Assembly: GCA_934726455.1 (NCBI GenBank)
Contig: CAKVDS010000013.1
Span: 1-44,049 of the forward strand
Source of the DNA: an uncultured Bacteroidales bacterium
GTDB taxonomy: Bacteria; Bacteroidota; Bacteroidia; Bacteroidales; UBA932
Direction of reading: 5' to 3'
DNA: 44,049 bases
Below the pieces are notes generated by a model that was given only the letters and a program-made list of their open reading frames with translations, was not told where the DNA came from and searched no databases. Made by a program: the position numbers and the translations under genes. Below are positions 39,630-44,049 of this stretch, piece by piece; position 1 is the stretch's first letter; each line of letters opens with the position of its first letter.

Positions 39630-40871
39630 CTAGAAACTGTACTTAACCATCGCCTGAAGACGGTTGTTGGTGACCCAATGCAGGTCCTGCGTGGCAAGGC
39701 CCGACTTGTCGGAGGCACCGAACTTTCCGTACTGCGCGCTTGTGAGCTCATACTCGAGGGCGAACTGCATCTTGCCGAGGTTGTAGACAACGGTCGGTGT
39801 GATTCGCCAGAGAGAGTTGAGGTTTGAGAAGCTGTTCTTGCTGAAATACAGCATGGAAGGATCGGCCAGCTCCTCGGCGGCGCCGAAGTTCTTGACATAA
39901 CCGGCGAAGAACACACCCTGAAGTTTCTTTCCGTAACGCACACTCACCCAGGAAGAAGAGTTGCGGGTCGGGGTGTATTCCCAACTGCCGTCGGAGTTGA
40001 TGGCGGAGACTCCGTAGCCTCCGTTGAAATTGAGGTGCTCACCGGCCTGCGCGAAAGTGCTCTTGGCACGGAGCATCAGCTTGTCCTCGGAATACTGGAG
40101 ATACACATACGGAGTGAGGGTGGTGATGCGGTCGCTGACCTTCTTCGTACCGGCCTCATCATAGCGGCGCGGCTTGATGGAAAGCATGTCCACACCCGCA
40201 CGGGCGAGGAACCCGCCCGCCTTGTAGCTCAGGCCGAGGTAAAGCTCCGGGGTGCAGCCGTACTTGATATAATTGGCCGACTGTCCGCCAGGGCCGGCTG
40301 AATTGTACTGCATCTGCCAGATGGCAGCGGCGCTGAGGGTGAGGCCTCCCCCGACCCCATAGTCCAACAGCACCATAGGGGAACGGTTGAACGCATTGAA
40401 CGGAGAACCGGCATTGAGGGAGATCACATCAGGCATATCGGCGGCCAACGGATGCCAGGCCTGACCTATCTTGAGACCGACATTGCCTTTACCCATGGTC
40501 ATATATGCCTGGCGCAGACGCAGAAAGGCTGTACCGGACACACCCGTGACACCGGCATAGAAATCGGCCTCGATCTTGGCGCCAGCCTTCCAGCCCTCCA
40601 CCTCATATCCGCTCACATCCAGCCCGAGACGGGAAGTGAGGGCGGCGAAACGGAAAGAGCTCACCTCGTTGAGGTCAACCCCGTCAACAATCTTTTCATC
40701 CTTGGGCAGATAGGTGAACAGGTCCTCCGTACCGGCCACTGTCTCACGGCTGTCATACGCGAAATAATTGCGCACAAAGCCATACCACTTCAACTGAGCG
40801 CCGCCCTGCGCAAAGGCGGAGGCGGCACCCAAAGAGAGAAGTGATACAAAAAGTATCTTCTTTATGTCCAT
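39630..40871 (-). CDS. Outer-membrane porin (DcaP-like)
   Basis: From the ATG at 40871 the protein has 413 residues with a signal peptide (MDIKKILFVSLLSLGAASAFA). A beta-barrel with alternating amphipathic strands follows, starting LKWYGFVRNYFAYDSRE and ending LQAMVKYSF with a terminal Phe. The N-terminal strands and the segment VGLKIGQAWHPLAADMPDVI resemble DcaP-like porins, known in other phyla for dicarboxylate uptake. The gene begins 1 nt after the stop of a DASS-family dicarboxylate/sulfate transporter, which supports paired outer- and inner-membrane uptake of an anion. The 17-residue N-terminal extension of the open frame is rejected. Confidence 0.85.
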   Translation of the reverse strand: MDIKKILFVSLLSLGAASAFAQGGAQLKWYGFVRNYFAYDSRETVAGTEDLFTYLPKDEKIVDGVDLNEVSSFRFAALTSRLGLDVSGYEVEGWKAGAKIEADFYAGVTGVSGTAFLRLRQAYMTMGKGNVGLKIGQAWHPLAADMPDVISLNAGSPFNAFNRSPMVLLDYGVGGGLTLSAAAIWQMQYNSAGPGGQSANYIKYGCTPELYLGLSYKAGGFLARAGVDMLSIKPRRYDEAGTKKVSDRITTLTPYVYLQYSEDKLMLRAKSTFAQAGEHLNFNGGYGVSAINSDGSWEYTPTRNSSSWVSVRYGKKLQGVFFAGYVKNFGAAEELADPSMLYFSKNSFSNLNSLWRITPTVVYNLGKMQFALEYELTSAQYGKFGASDKSGLATQDLHWVTNNRLQAMVKYSF

Positions 40872-40872
40872 G

Positions 40873-42324
40873 TTATACTGTAAAAGGGAAAATCTTTGTA
40901 AGCAGGAAATATCCGAGGACAAATCCTATCACACCGATGATTATGCCCACCTTGGCCATGTCCTTTGTCTGCACCAGACCGGTGGAAGCCGCGATGGCGT
41001 TCGGCGGAGTGGAGATAGGGAAAAGCATCGCGATGGATGCGCACACGGCGATGAACGGTATCATCGCATACATTCCTCCGAGACTTACGAACTGCGCGTT
41101 GTTTGCAGCTGAAGGATCGGACATCGCAGTGCCCACAACCACAAGAATCGGCACGAGAAGGGCCGCAGTGGCGGAGTTGCTGATAAAGTTGGAAAGGAAG
41201 TAGCAGATAAATCCGGCAACGACCATGACGAGCACCACGTTCATGGTGCTGAACGGAATCGCATTGATGAGGGTGGCGGCAAGGCCGGTCTTGTTGAGTC
41301 CGGTGCCGAGGGCGAAACCTCCGGCAACGAGCCAGAGCACGCTCCAGTTGATCTCCTTGATCTCCTCCTTGGAGAAGACTCCCGTGCAAGTATACACTGC
41401 AAGAGGAATGAGGGCCACGATGTTGGAGTTGATGCCGGTGGCAGACTCGGTCACCCAAAGGAGAATGGTCACAAAGAAGGTGATCCAGGCCACATAAGTC
41501 CTCCAGTCCTTCTTGCCGGCCTTGGACTCGATCTTGAGCTCAATCCTGTCGGACTTGAAAGGGAAGAACAGCTGGAGAAGCACCCAGGCGATGGCTATCA
41601 TGATGATGACATAAGGAACCATCCTGGTCATCCAGTCCACGAAACTGATGGTATAGCCGGCGTTCTCAAGCGCACCGAGCGCGATGGCGTTAGGAGGGGT
41701 GCCGATAGGGGTGCCGATACCGCCGAGGTTGGCGGCGACAGGGATGGAAAGGGCGAGGCCCACCTTGCCGGTCTCATCGTCAGGGAGGGACTTGAGCACA
41801 GGGGCGAGGAACGCGAGCATCATCGCGGCGGTGGCGGTGTTGCTCATGAACATCGAGAACACACTGATGACGATGAGGAAGCCGAGAAGCACGAACTTCG
41901 GACGCTTGCCGAAAAGGCCGAGAAGAGCCTTGGCGATGGCCGCGTCCATCCCGTACTTGGAAGCCACGATGGCAAGGACGAAGCCGCCCATGAACAGCAT
42001 GACTACAGGATCCGCAAAAGACGCCATGATGCTCTTGTAGTCCACAAGAGTACCGGCCTCAGGGTCGCAGAAAATCTTGATACCCTTGTTGGATACAGTC
42101 AGGAGCATCACGACAATGACAATGAGGGAAGTGGTCCAGTTCGGGATGATCTCGAACATCCACATGAGGGCTGCGAAGATGAAAATCGCGATCATCCTCT
42201 GCTGCACTACAGTAAGTCCCTCGATACCGAAGGCGCTGACAGGCAGAGCCCAGAGAAGAATTGTGACGATCAGCACAAGGGGCAGAAGGACACAATACTT
42301 TACTGAAAATTTGCTGTTTGACAT
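40873..42324 (-). CDS. DASS (SLC13) sodium:anion symporter
   Basis: This 483-residue inner-membrane protein has about 11 hydrophobic helices and the two SNT motifs that define the family: MSNTATAAMMLAFLAPVL (about residue 156) and ISNSATAALLVPILVVVG (about residue 397), each followed by an amphipathic Pro-rich loop (GGIGTPIGTPPNAIALG and FPISTPPNAIAAS). Such carriers use sodium to import succinate, citrate or sulfate; dicarboxylate is the best guess. It is the first gene of a two-gene operon with a DcaP-like porin. The -7 box TAAATTTG lies upstream. Confidence 0.92.
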   Translation of the reverse strand: MSNSKFSVKYCVLLPLVLIVTILLWALPVSAFGIEGLTVVQQRMIAIFIFAALMWMFEIIPNWTTSLIVIVVMLLTVSNKGIKIFCDPEAGTLVDYKSIMASFADPVVMLFMGGFVLAIVASKYGMDAAIAKALLGLFGKRPKFVLLGFLIVISVFSMFMSNTATAAMMLAFLAPVLKSLPDDETGKVGLALSIPVAANLGGIGTPIGTPPNAIALGALENAGYTISFVDWMTRMVPYVIIMIAIAWVLLQLFFPFKSDRIELKIESKAGKKDWRTYVAWITFFVTILLWVTESATGINSNIVALIPLAVYTCTGVFSKEEIKEINWSVLWLVAGGFALGTGLNKTGLAATLINAIPFSTMNVVLVMVVAGFICYFLSNFISNSATAALLVPILVVVGTAMSDPSAANNAQFVSLGGMYAMIPFIAVCASIAMLFPISTPPNAIAASTGLVQTKDMAKVGIIIGVIGFVLGYFLLTKIFPFTV

Positions 42325-42367
42325 TAGTGTGTTATCTAAAAATTTGTTTTTTCAGTCTCAAGCGCCG

Positions 42368-42399
42368 CAAATTTAGGAATTAAATATGTAAAAAAGAAA
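42368..42399 (-). promoter_or_regulatory. Promoter of the DASS / porin operon
   Basis: On the minus strand TAAATTTG (42375-42368) fits the -7 box, with TTTC (42399-42396) at 20-bp spacing as a one-mismatch -33 box. The start near 42363 gives a leader of about 39 nt. Confidence 0.6.
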
Positions 42400-42430
42400 C
42401 GGGAGGGCACCCTTAGGGGGCGCTCTCCCG
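42390..42430 (-). terminator. Terminator of the FISUMP gene
   Basis: CGGGAG (42400-42405) and CTCCCG (42425-42430) close a GC-rich hairpin with inner CCC/GGG pairing. On the minus strand TTTCTTTTTT follows. It overlaps the -33 box of the next operon. Confidence 0.78.
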
Positions 42431-42450
42431 CAAGCTTACTGAAATCAGGA

Positions 42451-43245
42451 CTATTTATCCTTGACGCAACGCACGGCGCAGCCGAAACGGTAGCCCGAAT
42501 AGGCGACGTTCAGAGTGCCGTTGGCACGGTTTGTCATCAATGAATAGTACTGGAAATTGGTAATCTCGCCACTGTTTTTGTCCTTGACCGCCTGATAGGC
42601 GGAAGAGCCGAGGATATACTCCGTATTCATCTTCTTGTCCGGAGCCTTGCCGGTAGCACCGCCGATGGTGCCCTTCACCGCAGATGTATTGGCGACAGTG
42701 ACCATACCGGTAACAGGTATGACAAGCCCGTCGGCGGCAGCCTTCTCGATGGAGCCATATTTAAGCGCCTCATCATAATATGGGGCCTCAGTGTTGTCAG
42801 GAATCTCCTTGCTGTTGGAGGTGTGCCCGATGAGAGCGAACCAGTCATCGAAATCAGGAATGTGCCAGCCTTCAGGGCAGATGCCGCGCACCTTGGCGAA
42901 CTTGTCGAAATTATCTGCGGTCACAGCCTCTCCGAAAGCCACGTCGGCAGAGTAAAGATAACCGGCCTTGGCTACGGCTGACTTGTCGAAAGTCATGTCG
43001 GTGCCGTCGGTGGTGACAGGATACCATACTCCGGTGATGTTGTTGACATCGTCTGAGACGGTCAGTCCCTCAGGGACATAGCGGAGATTCTCCGCCATCC
43101 AGTATTTGCCATCGGCGAGTTGCACGACCTTGTAGGTCTCTCCCTGATAGGTGATTGAGGTCAGAGGACCATCCTCCTCCTTCTTGCAGGAAACGGCCGC
43201 CAGAACAAGGAGCAGTCCGAATCCGAAAAGTTTTGTTTTTTTCAT
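42451..43245 (-). CDS. FISUMP-domain lipoprotein
   Basis: This 264-residue protein has a lipoprotein signal (MKKTKLFGFGLLLVLAAVSC followed by Lys) and a Fibrobacter succinogenes major paralogous (FISUMP) domain. Typical elements are YQGETYKVVQLADGKYWMAE, NLRYVPEG, GICPEGWHIPDFDDW and the end motif GYRFGCAVRCVKDK. FISUMP proteins are secreted or surface lipoproteins of unknown role in Bacteroidota and Fibrobacteres. It lies 12 nt after a beta-barrel protein gene, so the two are probably co-expressed at the envelope. A terminator follows. Confidence 0.88.
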   Translation of the reverse strand: MKKTKLFGFGLLLVLAAVSCKKEEDGPLTSITYQGETYKVVQLADGKYWMAENLRYVPEGLTVSDDVNNITGVWYPVTTDGTDMTFDKSAVAKAGYLYSADVAFGEAVTADNFDKFAKVRGICPEGWHIPDFDDWFALIGHTSNSKEIPDNTEAPYYDEALKYGSIEKAAADGLVIPVTGMVTVANTSAVKGTIGGATGKAPDKKMNTEYILGSSAYQAVKDKNSGEITNFQYYSLMTNRANGTLNVAYSGYRFGCAVRCVKDK

Positions 43246-43257
43246 ATCAATCTGTTT

Positions 43258-44049
43258 TTAGAAGTTATAGCCTATCTTGAGTCCGGCGTCCCAACGGAAC
43301 GGTCCGGAGAGATATTCCGCTTCGAAAGCGCGGGCATAGTCCCAGAAAGCCTGGGCGTACAAGGTACGGAAGAAATGCCAGCGCACTGAAAGAGATGCGC
43401 TGAGGCGCGGCACCGTTGCATATTCAGTCTCAGCGTCATACCAGTCCTGGAGACGGTAGGCCCCGGAAGCCCCCGACTGCGAATCAGCGGCAAGTCGCAT
43501 ACCGTCAGAGACGCAGCCCCACCCATAGGCAGCTCCGGCCCCTATTTCGAAAGTTCCGAGACGCACAAGAGCATCCGCGAACGCCGACCAGCGGCGCTGC
43601 TCACGGGTGTAGACATAAGGGTACACCGGAGTGGAGATCTCCTGAAGCAGGTCATAAGCGGCCCCGGAGCGCAGCTCGACCGCCTCTCCGATGTATTCAT
43701 ATTCAAGAGACGAACAGAGAAAGTTGCGGCGGTAGATGTTGTTGCTGCCATATTCGCGCGTGATGGAGATGCCGCCCTCGACGACCTTGTCGAGGACGCT
43801 CTCACGGTTGGAGAGGCGATACCACTCTCCGCGGGCGCGGATGACATGCCGGCCAGGGCGCAGTTCGACCCGCGCGGAAACCGAAGGTCCGGAGTAGCGA
43901 TACCAGATGGTCTGCCTCTCGCCCACCCTGCCGCGGAGATAGCGGAAGTCCGCCTCGGCATACACCGTGCGGCACGGCTGCAGCGCAGCTGCAGAAGGTC
44001 TTGCAGGCTTTGCCGGGCTCTGTACGAAATGCGGCGGATTCTGCGGCGC
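43258..44049 (-). CDS. Outer-membrane beta-barrel protein, 5' end outside the window
   Basis: The frame is open from the window edge to a stop at 43258, giving 263 visible residues. A GTG at 43965 is not a needed start because the frame continues upstream without a stop (VQSPAKPARPSAAALQPC). The visible part has alternating amphipathic strands rich in Arg, Tyr and Trp (TIWYRYSGPSVSARVELRPG, FEIGAGAAYGWGC, LKIGYNF) and ends in Phe, as outer-membrane barrels do. It may belong to the DUF6850-type barrels, but this is not established. It precedes the FISUMP gene by 12 nt. Confidence 0.75.
   Translation of the reverse strand, partial: APQNPPHFVQSPAKPARPSAAALQPCRTVYAEADFRYLRGRVGERQTIWYRYSGPSVSARVELRPGRHVIRARGEWYRLSNRESVLDKVVEGGISITREYGSNNIYRRNFLCSSLEYEYIGEAVELRSGAAYDLLQEISTPVYPYVYTREQRRWSAFADALVRLGTFEIGAGAAYGWGCVSDGMRLAADSQSGASGAYRLQDWYDAETEYATVPRLSASLSVRWHFFRTLYAQAFWDYARAFEAEYLSGPFRWDAGLKIGYNF

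Noticed and set aside
42325..42450. Riboswitch upstream of the DASS transporter
   Set aside because: The structure there is explained by the terminator of the preceding FISUMP gene; no known riboswitch core was recognised.

Overview
The window looks like a chromosomal piece of a Bacteroidales (Bacteroidota) genome. The evidence is the gene content (TonB-linked outer-membrane receptor with a GLPGLI partner, fimbrillin-like lipoprotein, FISUMP lipoprotein, DUF4837 lipoprotein) and repeated Bacteroidota promoters of the form TTTG-N19/20-TAnnTTTG. Most of the DNA is moderately GC-rich. The CRISPR-Cas block (1-8.1 kb) and the ATPase gene at 35.4-36.6 kb are visibly AT-richer, which suggests they were acquired by transfer. 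No species can be assigned from sequence alone.

Layout: 6-8029 is a complete type I-C CRISPR-Cas locus on the minus strand (cas3-cas5c-cas8c-cas7c-cas4-cas1-cas2, then leader and array; the array runs off the left edge). 8602-9858 is an Fsr-type MFS efflux gene. 9928-15592 holds a GLPGLI protein, an outer-membrane receptor, an LRR protein, an ECF sigma factor, a probable anti-sigma factor and a secreted plug-like protein. 15777-21309 encodes a TolC / HlyD / two ABC-2 permease exporter plus a beta-barrel, with a divergent AraC regulator (21519-22433). 23589-24088 is tRNA-Glu / rpsT / tRNA-Pro. 24158-28486 is M23 peptidase / dxr / rseP / DUF4837 on the minus strand; 28510-31922 is ruvX / def / phosphomannomutase / M23-LysM on the plus strand. 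32801-35240 is a fimbrillin-endonuclease locus that appears broken twice. After it come a DUF4143 ATPase, a GH43 enzyme, a CNNM/CBS transporter, a DASS transporter with a porin, and a FISUMP lipoprotein with a partial outer-membrane protein.

The most unusual content is between genes. A roughly 125-bp element built from five GTGCGCAC palindromes occurs four times (8.2, 22.7, 32.1 inverted, and 37.9 kb). The flanking sequence is diverged but box spacing is nearly invariant: 20, 19, 30-32 and 39 bp. Around these copies lie other repeats: an 84-bp minisatellite, a cluster of hairpin modules with compensatory stem changes, GTACAGAAAA hairpins and GGACAAA inverted repeats. I do not recognise the five-box element as a described family.

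A second notable locus is 32801-35240. A 10-G tract shifts a small first ORF out of frame, where 9 G would restore 53 codons. In addition, a single in-frame TGA separates a fimbrillin-like lipoprotein from a Gly/Ser linker and a DNA/RNA non-specific endonuclease domain.
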